Shown here: piece by piece, positions 40,143 through 53,663 of the stretch
How the letters are laid out: every line of letters begins with the position of its first letter
Numbering within the stretch: position 1 is the first letter of the stretch
DNA from: Glossina fuscipes
Taxonomy: Eukaryota; Arthropoda; Insecta; Diptera; Glossinidae
NCBI RefSeq assembly: GCF_014805625.2
Contig: NW_023998416.1
Location: 19,154,065 to 19,218,064 of the forward strand
Length of the DNA: 64,000 bases
Direction of reading: 5' to 3'
Notes under the pieces: model-generated
The model's database searches: none
What the model saw: the letters and a program-made list of their open reading frames with translations, nothing else
What the model was told of the DNA's origin: nothing
Position numbers and translations under genes: made by a program

Positions 40143-40679
40143 AATTTATTTACTTCACTTGTATTTTCGTTTCATTTATGCTATTGACTGTGTTCTTTCA
40201 ATGGATACATGTCTGAGTTCATACTTTCCGGCACTTGTTTTAAATTCTACGAGAAATCAGACTGTCACGATTACCACTACTGCCACCGCCACCACCTCAT
40301 ATTCACATTTATCCTTTTACTCACACCAAGCAGTCAATAAGCCTACGCATTAGCTGATTACTTCATGATTTACTTACTGGTCGTCATCAATGTTGTCAGT
40401 GCAAAAATGTACTTAAATCGACGATTAAGCTTAACTGTCATCGGTTTAAGTAGTTGTCATGTATCTCTCAGCCGTTGAAAGGCAGTGTATGCGATGTAGA
40501 CATTAAAGTGTTTGATTCGATAAATTCAACTCTTCACACTTTCACATCGCACCATTATCCGGACAATGCCATCTCACCGTCTCACCTCTCCCTATCAGTT
40601 AGGTTTTTATTATTTACTTCCCTGCCTTTTCTGGCTCTTATCCTTCTTTATTCATAACTTGGCGGACATATTCTATTCT

Positions 40680-40710
<31 letters not shown>

Positions 40711-40806
40711 ACTTTTTCCACAATTTTCTATTGCACCCTTTGACAGTTTATAGTTTTATAAACCTATTTATTGTCGTTTGCTTTGTTGTTCCGTTTTACA
40801 GACCCA

Positions 40807-40810
<4 letters not shown>

Positions 40811-40870
<60 letters not shown>
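40811..40870. repeat. Compound microsatellite (TC)23-(TG)7
   Basis: An uninterrupted (TC)n at 40811-40856 passes directly into (TG)n at 40857-40870. A 30-base T-rich run (40679-40710) lies 100 bases upstream. The 187-residue frame crossing this region (40566-41129) is mostly translation of these repeats and is not a gene. Confidence 0.95.
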
Positions 40871-40871
<1 letters not shown>

Positions 40872-41739
40872 TTCCATCCTCGCCCATGTTGCCTTTTAGT
40901 GGATTCAGCTTATTTGCGACATTTAGTGGCGCGTGTTATCATCATGATATCTCGGATTAGCGAACTTTTTGTGATGCGATGCTTGCTGTTTGTTGTTGCT
41001 ATTGCTGTTGCCGTTGTTGTGCCTGTTAAATTGTTGTCGTTTGTTGTTATCGCTGTCTTCAGGCTATTAGAATATAAAACAAGGATTTATGTTACAAATG
41101 CTCTCGTTTTCTGTATTCGTTTTTGTTAATTTTGAATCATATTAGAAAAAGGGAGCATAGAAATTAATTAAAACCTAAAGGATTTCTTCGTATAAGCGAT
41201 TGTAACTAACTTTGAATGTAGAGCATTTCTATAAATTTTGTTCTATTTTTTCTACGCTTGAGGAAAGCAAATCGTCTAAAAGTGAGAACAAAAAATTCTT
41301 TTGAATGTAATGCAACTTTTGTTAGCAATAAAATCCACTCGATTACGTTTTCAACAAAGCATCCAAGAAGACCGACGAAACTCGTTTCTATAAGAGAATG
41401 CATCAAGACGGCGAGTACTATGCATAATATTAAATCTGGCTAGATACCAAGAGAGGTGTGCCTCAAGAAATGAAGCTAAGGAGGAACATTTCTAAAATTT
41501 GTCGCATCAATCCTTTTTATTATTTTATAGTCAAACTGTCAAAATACGTGGGAAGAAGAGATTAAATTAGAAAAACGTGAAACGTTAATTGAACGTCAGT
41601 CCGAGATATCAAAAAAAAACAAAACCTCCTGCATCCATTCCTCAGTGTCCGAGAAAGTAAAGATATCGAAACCCTTTCAGAATTAACTAAACCATAAAAC
41701 AACCCACTAGGTTCAAATGCATAAACCTTCCAACATCCA

Positions 41740-42200
41740 TGCCTAGGCAGTTGTTTGAGCAAGACAATGAAACTAGAGACTCGTAAGACCATTTCATGTG
41801 AACACTTGTGTAGAAGAACTAATGAAACCTCGAAATTATCCAGAAGGTACAGATACGTAAGCTTTTCCACATTTTTCTCATGTGCAAAAAAAAGCCAGCG
41901 AAGGTACGGGTCAATCCTTCAATATCTATACATAAATAAAGGAACAAGAAAATGGTCGAGAAACTGTACTCACGGAAACGCGGTCATGACACGAAAACGT
42001 ACCCATAATCATGACTAAGCAGAACAGAAGAAAACACCGAGAAGACACATACAAAGAAATCCGTCCACAATCATGCCTAAGCAGAACAGACGATCAAGTT
42101 GTGAAATAATTTTTTGAGGACGCATTCACCTAAGTCGAAGAACTTTTCCACATCTTTGCTCAAATGGAAGAGACAATGGAATCACGAAACCGCCTAGAAG
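41740..42200 (+). repeat. Degenerate tandem-like repeat region
   Basis: Several words recur in one orientation. CATGCCTAGGCAG (41743), CATGACTAAGCAGAACAG (about 42011) and CATGCCTAAGCAGAACAG (about 42072) are variants of one motif. CTTTTCCACAT occurs near 41861 and 42145. GACAATGAAACTAGAG (about 41763) matches GACAATGGAATCACG (about 42172). This looks like a partly scrambled, decayed tandem array. No coding function is supported. Confidence 0.4.
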
Positions 42201-45200
42201 TTGCTGACATGCAAATCACTGTCTCGCAGCAAAGGGAATCCTTGGGCTTCCTTGTGTTCCTTGAATATTTCCATTAGATTTATTTCATTTTTTTAATCTA
42301 AACGCGGCAGCGGGATAGTAAGGGATACAATTATAAATCCTAAAATGGATGGATCATAATAGACACAAATTCTTTTTGCAGCAACACATTTAAAAAAGCA
42401 TTAGCATTAAACACTTATTCAACGGCCCAAATAGTTTAATGATATCTGCAGAAAAGCAACATCGCTGCCGGTCGCCCAAACCAATTAAATCTCATTTTTA
42501 GTGATGTAGGCAAAAATTTCTTATTGTTTACATCAATTTCTGCTTTTTTTTCTTTTTTTTCTTTTTTTGTTTATTTTCAAGTCGATTGCTGTTGCTGCTC
42601 GGCAACAAAGAACAGATTAATTGAATTAAATTTTGATTTTAAATTGCATTTAATGGCATTTATGGGCTTTTGTGTGGTCGCTAAGTGTTCATTAGATGAA
42701 AATCAGCCCTTGAAACGTAAGCAGACTGTTATGATTTATTTATACAGACATGTAAATGAGTTTATTAAACTTAAAATGAACGAAAAAGAGAGAAAAAGAA
42801 AGAATCTAACGTTATACCCAAGAGTGTGACGGTCCGGCGCAAAATAAACATTTATGCATAACAACGTAAAGAAAACGAGGAGATGTGTAAAACGTTTCAA
42901 TGTATTCGATAAATGAGAAACAGAAAAAAAAAAAAAACAAAAAAACAAAAAAAAAAGAAAGACAAAGAGCAGGATACTCCCGCCGAAGAAGAGGGAAAAA
43001 TGAAGTACATAAAGTAAACAATAGTTAATGCACAGCACGCAATACGTAGAGTAAACAAAATATCATATAACATATAAAAGACATATTCTGGTTAAATAAA
43101 CTCGAAGGAGTCGCAAAGAGACGTATGAAAGGCAAGACAATGGAAATACAATGAAACAAATAGAAGAAAAGCTTCGAAAGACATTGTAAGACAAGACTGT
43201 GTAATAATTTTGTATTTTATTGTACAGCGTTTATTAAGAGAGTTAAAGTATGAAAAAAACTCATGCTTTTAATACCTACTCCCTTCGGGTATATTAAGTT
43301 TGTCAAGTGTTTGCGCAATTCATGGATACTGTACGCGCCGTGTACCTTGATCAATGGCATCAGCTTAGTCTTATATGCTCGCTCACGATTGCGTTTATCA
43401 AACCTTTCCTCGAGGAGGAAATTTCGTGACAAATTCTTCTCCTTTTTACCTTAAACGGATTTTGTTGGCAAATCAGCAGAAACAACTTGTAGCTCCATCG
43501 AGAACTTGCCGATGGAGGTGAAATCGCACGTTAACCCAGAATTTCCATAAGAAAATTTATTTTTCTTGATTATTTGAAGAGATGTTCGGATCGACTAATT
43601 ATTAGTCTCGAATCAAGCCTTGTTGGTCGGCCGTGCATCTATGAATTGGAACGTTTTCTAGGTAATACAAGCAGTAGACACGATTGACTTCTTCCCCAAA
43701 CAATGATTTCTAGTACGAAAGAGGCCAATTGTCTCTGCTTAGCGAAGAAATTGTATTTTTAAGATGAAACTGAAGAATTTTTCTTATGTACTTAAACTAA
43801 CGTTGAAGATGTAAAGAGTAAATTTCCGAGGGAGAGTAACCTCACGGTTTTTCAAGAGATCTTACCTGAAAGCTCATAATCATTACATGATAGCCTGATC
43901 GTATGGACTAATGATTTCAGAGCTTGTTTCTAGAGTCAGAAATTGGACCTTCGCTTAATCTGTTACCAACAGGTTACTCTAACCTGTTCGTGCATTAAGC
44001 TGTAAATGCAGTGTTAGTGTGTGAATCTCCGATTATAAATAACTATACCTTGCTCCCCATCCACAATAGATTCTTTCATCAAGAGTGACCTCAATGAACC
44101 GAAACACTTGAAATTTTGGTTCCATGCAGTTCACTACACAAGAAATCTGCAGATTTAAAAAATTTCAACTGTTTATATATATTATATTTAGATTATATTT
44201 TCCCTAGCTTTTACTTTATGAAACTAAACATCGTCGAGACTTCTCGTTAAGGTTTCGCTCGCTTTTTTACTTCTCTGAAGTTTTAAGTTTGCTATTATTT
44301 ACTCCAGTCACTTCTCAATATTTTCTTTAATTCATGCGAAAAAAGTGAGTCAAGTCAGTTTCGAGTGTCAAAGAATCCGGCCAATGTTACTTTGTTTCAC
44401 AAATTCTTCCTCTTCTTTTCCAGGTTTCAAATGGTAGGAGAAGAAAGGTTTATAAAGTCGATGTTGCTTTGTATTATTCATTACTCCAGCCAAGCTCAGA
44501 TCTCGGAGCTGAGATCACGATTTCTAATAATAAAAAAAAGGAAAAGAAATAAAACAAACATAAAACCAAATGAACAAAATAACGCCATTGATAGATGTCT
44601 AAACATCCTGCATACCTCTGCTACTCCGCTTAAGTTTATACATAATTTACGGAACCAAATCGAGTAAAACTTATTGGCAACTATTAGATGTAAGAGCAAA
44701 GAGGAGAGGGTGCTTGCGTACGATGTCAATCAGGAAATGCTAAGGGCCACTAGAGTGATTTCCACGGGTGGATTGAACCAAAAACGGGAAAGCTCAAACG
44801 ATGTGGACAGATCAAGAAGGTGATGAGGTCTCTGGCGTTAACCAAAGAACAAACCAGATTATCTCGCGGACTAGACTGAAAAGTATTTAAGAAGGGGAAT
44901 CGAATAGATGGATTAATAAGAACGAATCAATTTCATGTCCGACACCCTCCTATAAAGTAATGTGCCGTTCAATGATGTAGACGTGTGTGATCACTCTTTT
45001 TAAATCTTTTAAATCATTTCTACCCAATACCGTTAACGCTACCAACACCTGGCCTATTAAGGGGCAACATAGACATCAACTTGTGTAGAACCTTCTTAGC
45101 GACTTATTAAAATGGAGAGTAAGGCAAAAGACAATTAGAACCGATATCATTATATATCATATTTTGCTTGCACAAGCATTGAAAGCTGGTCTGACATGCA

Positions 45201-45965
45201 ACTTCTCAGAGATATTTGAAAAGTTTGTCATTGGATCTAAGCGGTTACTATTAAGGAATTAGAGAATTAAAATAACGGAAATTGCTGAAATAGTAGAAAT
45301 TAAATTAAAAGAAATAAAAAGGACAGATTTTTTGCTTATGTGTACCCTGGGTGGTCAACTAAAATCTTTGCAAATGAATGAAACAATTTGAGAGGTGTAA
45401 AGAGAAAATGAGAACAAGAGCACCCTGAATTACATAAATATCTATGTTTACACTTCTGTTAAATGATTAGTTATATCCTTCAAGCTAACGTAGAACTAAT
45501 AGAAAACGTGACCATCTGGCCACATTTTGCCCATTTGGACCAGGAATTATTTTTCTAGTTGGCAGATCGATTGGAATCGATTCAGTTATTATCGATAATG
45601 TTTTCTCGTACCTGACACATTTTCAAGTCGTGCTGTAGCAGGAAGCAATGCTACGCACGCTAAAGCACCCGCAAGAAGCATTGATGTGTCGTTGGTAACC
45701 AATGCAAGAATACAAAACATTTTTTCGCCTCGAGCCAAGTTAACTAACTTGCAAAAGTACCCAAACTCCTCTTGCATGCAATGAATCGAGCACGCAATCC
45801 TACACAATAAAAACGACTACGTAGATGTTGGTAAGAGTTTGGCCATTGTGTTTACCAACCGACAGCAAGCGAATGCAAGCAACCAAAGCAACAGCGAAAT
45901 GCATAGCAAGAGAAAAGAAAACTGAAAATAGTAACTCACGTTAGTTAAAAATCAGAGAAAAAGAA
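42201..45965. other. Noncoding stretch
   Basis: It holds T-rich (42541-42570) and A-rich (42922-42960) blocks and the small hairpin at 43493. Frames are short or low-complexity. Confidence 0.5.
43493..43517. repeat. 8-bp inverted repeat (hairpin)
   Basis: CTCCATCG (43493-43500) and CGATGGAG (43510-43517) are perfect reverse complements with a 9-base loop. There is no flanking gene. A hairpin this short may be due to chance. Confidence 0.4.
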
Positions 45966-46005
<40 letters not shown>

Positions 46006-46012
46006 TTTTTTA
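45966..46012. repeat. (AT)n microsatellite
   Basis: TA dinucleotide tract with one G interruption, ending in a T-run. Confidence 0.95.
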
Positions 46013-46159
46013 TTATTGAAAAGTGAACGAACACATGAAGAAGACGACGCCAAAAACTCTACATAGAAAAAAAAAGAACTTCATGTCATGTCTGCCCTTC
46101 TCCAAGCAATTGCTTTTTAGAAGCCATGCGAGAAACGACGTGACAACCAACTAACTAAC

Positions 46160-46187
46160 CGAACGACCGACCGACCGACCAACCGAC
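46160..46187. repeat. (GACC)n tetranucleotide repeat
   Basis: Four to six near-perfect GACC/AACC units, a rare GC-containing microsatellite in this AT-rich window. Confidence 0.85.
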
Positions 46188-46283
46188 AAGAGAAACCTGT
46201 AAATTTATACCAAAACAAAGGCAAAAACATATCAAAACCTGGTCATACGAAGCTCATATTGTGGTTTGCTTACACAAACACAG

Positions 46284-46284
46284 G

Positions 46285-46317
<33 letters not shown>

Positions 46318-46320
46318 GTA
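46284..46320. repeat. Compound (CA)n-(TA)n microsatellite
   Basis: A CA tract runs directly into a TA tract, followed 90 bases later by an (AAT)n stretch (about 46418-46440). Confidence 0.93.
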
Positions 46321-46919
46321 TAGGTATATTTGTACACTTTTATATGTATTGTGTGTATTCATCTGCCTGTGTTTGATCTGTGTACAGGGAAAAGTAAAAA
46401 TAAGTAACAAAAAAAAAAATAATAATAATAATAATAAAAATAAACTAAGAGTGCAACGCTGAGCATTTAAAATGTGTGACGACATAAACCGGCTTTTAGC
46501 GCATTCGGTCGTGGCTTTATGATGCTTTTGATGAGAGATATCCGCGTGCATATACATAGGCACGTAAGAGTATTTACAGATATGACAGACTACAGACCCA
46601 CTATATATAATTCTAACGCGTTTTTATTGAAAAATTTTTTTATTGCTTGACGCTCTCTTCTCTTTCAGGTGTTCTTTGTTACCTTACAAAAGCGTCACCG
46701 AATGTGAAAATGTGAAAAAAACAAGGCAGAAAAAACGTTAGATTGTATTTTTTCTTTCTGTTATTTACTTATTTATTTATTTTTTTTTTTTTCTATTGCC
46801 CGAGTTAGTTATTATAGGAGCCAGTAACCAGTAAAAGACTATAAAGAAAAACAATCACAGACCCTTTTGAATATTTATTCCTATAAATAAGCAAAACATT
46901 GTATGTATAACTTTATACA

Positions 46920-46970
46920 TATATAAATACATACATATATACATATAAATACATATATATATATATATAT
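46920..46970. repeat. Imperfect (TACA)/(TA)n repeat
   Basis: Alternating ATACAT and ATATAT words ending in an uninterrupted TA tract. Confidence 0.9.
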
Positions 46971-49119
46971 GGATATCATCATCATTATATTTTCATAGTC
47001 ACAATATAAAATATAAATTATAAACACTTTTGCTTCATTTTCACATTGGTTGCGTGCACACGTGTGGGTGCAGATAGCACTGTTGCAGAGAGTTCGAAGT
47101 TTAACGTAATTGTGGTGCGTATGTTGGCAACAATTCGCGTCAAAAAGGAATTAATAAAAAGTTATGAAAGCTAAAGGCAAAATAAAGAAATTTGCTACAA
47201 AAAGTTTAAACGTGGATTGACTCTTTTCAGCAGCATCTACTTGCGTACATTAGTCTGGTACTTAGAAACTTTATTGTTTAGCAAAATTTCATTTATATTT
47301 GCTTTCAAGCTTTTTTAAAGGGATTTGGTTAAGTAGTATATTTTACATTCACTTCTTCAAAATATTTACGAATGTTAACAAAATACGTGGAATCTATCCT
47401 ACAAAATATAAAATAATTTCGGTGAACAAAAAAATTCGAAACCTTCTCGTTATGCCCGTCACATAGTCAGTGATATGAAATAAATGCAAACGAAAGAAAA
47501 AAGAAAGAAGATGAGAAAAGGATTTAATCAACAATTTATAAGGAATGGTGAATTTCTATTTATGTGTATTTTTATACCTGTACATTTATATACCTATATA
47601 TCTGTATAACTTTGCATCTGTATGTTTACATAGCTATATATGTATACGGCTGTGGATTTATGTATTTATTTATCTCTATATCGAAGGGGCTTCATATCTG
47701 TGTATCTGTTAAAACTATATGGCTCTTCACGTATGTATATATGTATATATTTTGAGAACTGTAAGAGCTCACTGATTGAGAGTACACTGATCGGACGAGA
47801 TGAGGAAATCAAATAATACCCCTCTTGAATTTTATCAAAAAGTATGGGATTCAGAGAAGTGATGCGTTTCCTTCGGCTTTCCGTATTCTTCAGCACAACA
47901 GCTTATAGATTACGCCGCACAATTTGTCCACGAATAGCAGATTTCTATGACTAAGCGCAAGAGAAGAAAAACGTGCCGAGCCTCAGATACTTTTTATACG
48001 AAAGCTGGTTCTATCGCGCGAATATCATTGTTTTCGTCCTCGATCAGTTTTCTTCTTCTTTTACAGGGCCTAGCACGAGAGATTGCCTACATTCGTTAAT
48101 GCAGAAGAAAATTTCAGCGACGTCGTGAAATATCTTAAATAAATTCTTCGTCAATGTCAAATTCGAAATTCTCTCTGTCCGTCTGCTACATTTTGTAATG
48201 TCTGTGATAAATTTTCTCCCGGTCGGAAATATTGAAATATCGGTTTTAAATTTGTAAACCATAGAAAGCTCTTACGCGATCATTATTATATTGAAAATGG
48301 ACCAACTCGATCAAAGGCAATCCTACAATACAGTACAAAATTATCTGGGAACATCTTTAGTTTCTGGTTCTTATGCTCATTACTAACAAACTACACCAGT
48401 CACATGTTCAATATTTTCAAGTGTGTTCTATAAAGATGGTATAAATCAGCCAAGCCATAGAGTATGAAAACTTAGTTTTCCTCCCCTTTCTAGCTCCTTT
48501 CAATATAAAGGTTTCCTACTTCTTGGTAAATCCAAACTAAGTAGGCCATCATACAGAGGATATCGCACCTTTGCTGTAATCTTGTGTCGTGACCTACAAG
48601 CTACATATCACATGAAGTTAACACAGGTTAAATTTCAATTAACGAGTCTTTTCAAACATATTGAAGGTCTCTTGAGCAACAAATTTTGAAAATTCACATA
48701 ACTTCACTTCGTGGAGATCAGGAAAAATTGTCCGAGGCCACGCAAAGCCTTCCAATCCTTCTTACGACGCAAATATAGAGATAGAAATTTGAAGCCCATT
48801 GCAATAGAGAATGAGTTTAACGATCACATGAAGTACATACACCCGTAATGGCTAACAAGTAAAGTACGCATCAACAGTTTTGTACATTAGTTTTCCATGT
48901 CAATCTGAGATTTCGCGCCTCTATCGAGCAAAGTCATTCAATATTTAAATAGTCAAGATGGCCTATTAATAAATTTCTCTCTCGGCTTGTAATGTGCTCA
49001 TTTCAGGTGATAAGATGGTAGGTGTCATAAGTTGACTTTTTCTCAATTGCTTTGACCTCCTATTGTTTGTTATTCATTGTGATTCGTGTTAAGTAAAATG
49101 TATTTAGAAAAAAGTAAAT

Positions 49120-49632
49120 AAAAAAAAAATCTAAAGGATCATTTTTGTTTATACACCCTTCCTTTTTTTTTTTCTTACTTAATTTAAAAAAAAAAAAAAA
49201 AAATGAAAAAATGATGGGAACTAAGCTTATTGTAGTTTATGACCTTAGATTGGGGTCAAATTAGACGAATGTTATTAAATATTATCTGCAAAAAAAAAAA
49301 AAAAAAAAAAAAAAATTTAAGATTACAGTAATCACTTTCAGTTAAATTTTTAAATATTAAATTTAAGCAAATGTTCTCACATCGTGGAGTTTGCGTGCGT
49401 AAAAAGTATTAAAAATTTTCTAAACAAAAAAACAAAAAAAAAAAAATTCTTTATAATGGCTTCATATACAAGATAATGTTTTTTTTTTTTTTTTCTTTTC
49501 ATATTTCACGTAACTTTTACCCTAAAAATGAACTCCCCTTAGACCGACTTGTAAGACACGGATTCATTTCCCTCTTGGTTTTCGTTTATGCTCGCATTCA
49601 TGTTTATAAAAAAAAAAAAAACAAAAAAAAAA
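49120..49632. repeat. Cluster of poly(A)/poly(T) tracts
   Basis: Six homopolymer blocks lie within about 500 bases: A near 49121, 49186-49203, 49290-49315, about 49427-49446, T near 49480-49494 and A near 49607-49632. Such runs exclude nucleosomes in general; any role here is inference. Confidence 0.9.
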
Positions 49633-50424
49633 TCGTATTTAATATAGCGAATCGCTCAAATACTTTAAATTTCTTATTTTAAAATTTTTACTTCTTATTA
49701 TTCTTTTCAACAAACTATGTACATACGTAAATGTAAATATATACACATGCATATTTATATGTAGGTATAAACTTTGGTTGTGACCTTTGCTTTAATGCAA
49801 TACAATAAATATTCTCCAGCATGTACAGCATATACGCAGCACACAGATGCAGATGCATACGCAGATACTTGGTATGCTTTCATTTCTTACGAATAGATGC
49901 AATTGCTTGGCTTAAAAGCGATACAGAAACAGAGAACAGAGAAAAATAAATAAGTTTCGTTTATTTCTCCCATATTTTTTCTCCTTTCTTTTTTATTTAT
50001 TTTTTGCTTTAGATATGTATTTAGGTAGGATTACAAGTATTATTGGTATGCTTTGTATTAAGTTTCGCATGAATTCAATCCTAAATGCTGTTACTTTAAA
50101 AATGAGAGACGAAAGATTGAATATCGTAAACCCGTGCACCCATATACACTCATAAATCCGTTGGAGTATATTTCAAAGTATTCAAGTATTTACACAATGA
50201 ACATTATACACAATGTTGATAGAGAGCATTAAATATGTTGCTGCCTTTGGGGCTAATAGTACAACATGTTGCTATTAACTTAAAATGCTTATAAAACATA
50301 TATGAAGTCACATCAACATGTTTATAGGCGAAAATAAAGCGGATTATAAAAGGATAAGAATCATAAAAAATTTTTTTTACTTTCAATGTTTTCATTATTT
50401 TTCTTAGTATTTACTACTATAAAT

Positions 50425-50429
<5 letters not shown>

Positions 50430-50461
<32 letters not shown>
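50430..50461. repeat. (TA)n microsatellite
   Basis: Uninterrupted TA tract of about 30 bases, preceded by CATACATA. Confidence 0.95.
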
Positions 50462-50464
<3 letters not shown>

Positions 50465-52965
50465 TATATCATATTTTCCCCCCCAACATCGATTGCTTAA
50501 AAGCATGTAAAAAGTATATGTTATTTGTTTTTGTAACCGGTCGCGAAAAAATAAAATATTAATGGAAAGAAACTTCACAACCAATTGATTGAGAAAAGCA
50601 ACCGAATGCGAACCTCTCTTGGCGAAAATTCATTCAGAATATTACACTGGTCACTTAAATATTTGCACTACACTTTATATCTGTGAATATTGCATACGTA
50701 AAAGCAAATGAAAGGTACTGCTTGCTACCTTTGGATGATGACACAATAACTTATATTAGTTTATAGGCATAAATATCAAAATATATTTAAGGCCACGTTA
50801 TACGGAGCTGCGTATGTAGATGTTTATTTTTGCGAACATATTTATTTCTTATAATACACACTTACGTACATATACAATTTGTATAAGAAGAGCCGCAATT
50901 GAGGCGACATTTTTCCTCATTTTTGCTTTACTCGAAAATTTTTTACTAAAAACTTTTAAAGCGTTAACCAACGTACACCAATTTAACATTTTCGAGCACT
51001 ACTTTAACGGAAATGCTTGCTTCAAAATAACATCTATCATTAGCTGCGAATAGTCTTTAGGAAAGACGTCCTACTATTGTATTGCAGTAACTTGCTAATA
51101 GATCTTTGGTAATTTGTGTGAAATTTTTGCTTCTAGAAGAAAGGAGAGTTGCGGATAAGCTTTATTTGAAACCTTATAAGTGGTCCTCACAACAGACGCA
51201 CTCTTTTAGATTCTTCTATGTTTAAAGTGCAATTAAGTGGTAACCAGAGACCTCCTCAGAGACCTTTTTCTTTTTGGAATAATTCAAAGTTTGCATCGAT
51301 TTCGGTTAATCTAGACCCATTTCCGCTCTTTTCGGATCCACCAGCGAAGAGAGAGATGTGTTACATTAAGCTCGCATTTCGCTTACTACACTCAGAAAGA
51401 TATACATAAATGCAGAAGTCATAAATTTTTTTTGCACACTTGAACAACGTCATTTAAAGACGGTCGTATTGCTGTCCTACGACAACCTTTCAAACTGTTC
51501 ATACGCTGACTTGTCATGCGGTCTTCATGTATACATTGCTATTCCGTCGTCTTCGAGGAAACTTGGTAATTGATTTGGTTCGAATAGAAACGCGACCACT
51601 AAATTGAAATATGCTGGCTCAGTTTCGGTGCCGCAGACCGAACTTTAATTATGATTGGCCCGTGTGTGGACATAATGCAAGTTTAATTGCTACCGATCGA
51701 TGCGCACCTTAGATTGCGGCCACAGTCTGTGTTCTTTCTCCCTGCTTTTTTTCTGATCACATATTCACACATCACTTTAATACAATGATTCACGTTCCCT
51801 CCTCTTAAAGTATCAAAAACTGTACGGTTTGCAAAAACAAAACCTACTTCGGCCCCACTTACCACAATAAACTTAAACGTCGTTTCCTTATTTCGGAGGG
51901 ACTTTCATCATAAAACATTAACAACTATGCTTTGTTTTATCATGGAAAAGCTTCTTTTGAAAGCACACTTATATGGAAGATGGTTCAAAAAATGGCTCCA
52001 TCCTCTCCAAATTTTTGTTATTCAATTGATACGTCAAATTACAATTTATTATGGGTCTGTGTTAAGAAAAATTAAGCAATCAATTTTTTTTTGTCGAAAG
52101 GATGGTACGCTTCAATTCATTCCAAACTGTAGCTTAAATGCACATGATTACCCATCAGAGGGATGGAAAGTCAAATTTCCGTAAAATGGGAAGTAGACTT
52201 ACGGAAGTGGTTCGGAATCGAGATGTGTAAAAAAAAAAAAAAATTGAAAACACAATACAGTGTTCACTTGCGCATATGTTTCATATAATTGAAAAAAAAA
52301 AATAAAAATCATTTCTTATCAACTGCGATAACTTGTGGTTATAATAAAGATAAAGAGAGACAAAGTTAGAGCAAGAAAGAGAACTTCACGCACACAAATT
52401 TAAATCAATAAATTTAGTTCATTACTTAAATGTTAAATAGATTGTGTGCACATCTTTAAATTCTTGACATAGAAAATATTTTAGAATTTTTTTTTTCTTT
52501 TCGCCGTTATTTCTCTGTTCCTTTTTTTCTCTAGCATGACGTCCTTTTGTAAAGCATGCATATGTGGTTTCCTCGCAGTAATAAATTTTAATTTTCACAC
52601 ACGCTTACTAACAGCGCCGACGACAGACAGGCAGAAATGTAGTAATGCGTGTACAAAAACTCATACATATATACATTTGCATATATATGTGTACAAATTT
52701 TATGAATTTTCTTTAAAAGTACGCGGAAAAGTTTTATGAATATTTTTTACTGTCTTCTCGTGAACACCAATATATGTAAGAGTTTGTCGTTTCATAGCTA
52801 AAAGCACAAAATTTTAATCTGTTTTTCTTTTAAGCCACATTCGCACACACTTACACAGATTGAATATAAAATATGCTCGTATTGGGATACATTTTGTGAA
52901 GCTCTCTCTAGTAAAGACTGCACGTATATACACGTAAATATATGCATATATGCATATATACATTT

Positions 52966-53000
<35 letters not shown>
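52966..53000. repeat. (TA)n microsatellite
   Basis: TA tract preceded by a region of TGCATA and TATACA words (52925-52966). The Ile/Tyr-rich frames on both strands here are repeat artifacts. Confidence 0.95.
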
Positions 53001-53636
53001 GCAATCACGTTACGTACTTGTTGTAAATACAAACACCTACATATAACAGCATTAAGCGACAGTCTTTCTGCCACCCATACCCCCACAAAAGGCAACATAA
53101 ACACACACAAGCCGCAGGATACACAAGCAACCAGCACAAAATAATCCAATCTTGAGCATCTCTAGACCACTTATGTTAATGTATGCTCTACAGTGATACA
53201 AACCTATGTCGCTTACACACACACACACACACACAAATACTAAAATCGTATTTGTGTAGATATGCGGCAAACCAGCGTCATCATAAGATTTTTTAACAGC
53301 CAACAAGCCATTGAGTCGTTGGCACAGGCAGCTGCGAGCCAGCTTTTTTACTGCTCATTATCTGTATCATTATTATCATCGTCGTTATCTAAGCGCATAA
53401 CATTGTCTGTTTCATAAGGCTGGCGCGCGTATATTTGTGTATATGTTGGTGTATGTAGGAGGCAGTTTCACTCTTTCTCTGTAGCTTGCATTGGATCCCC
53501 CGCTCCTACAGACCAGTTTTGTTAACCAAAAAAACTAGAAAATAAAAAAAACAAAAAACGAAGAAGAAAAACGCATCCGCCTGCAACGTCTGCTCCGTAT
53601 ATAACATAAACTTGCAAATGCGTTGCATTCTTGCGC

Positions 53637-53663
53637 TCATTCATTCATTCATTCATTCATTCA
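53637..53663. repeat. (ATTC)n microsatellite
   Basis: Six perfect CATT units. Confidence 0.95.

Noticed and set aside
40566..41129. 187-codon plus-strand open frame, the longest in the window
   Set aside because: It runs through a T-run, (TC)23 and (TG)7. The translation is Phe, Leu-Ser and Cys-Val repeats, and the rest has no domain. It is a repeat artifact.
52814..53306. Overlapping minus-strand frames rich in Cys, Val, Ile and Tyr
   Set aside because: They cross TA and AC microsatellites, and no conserved motif is visible.
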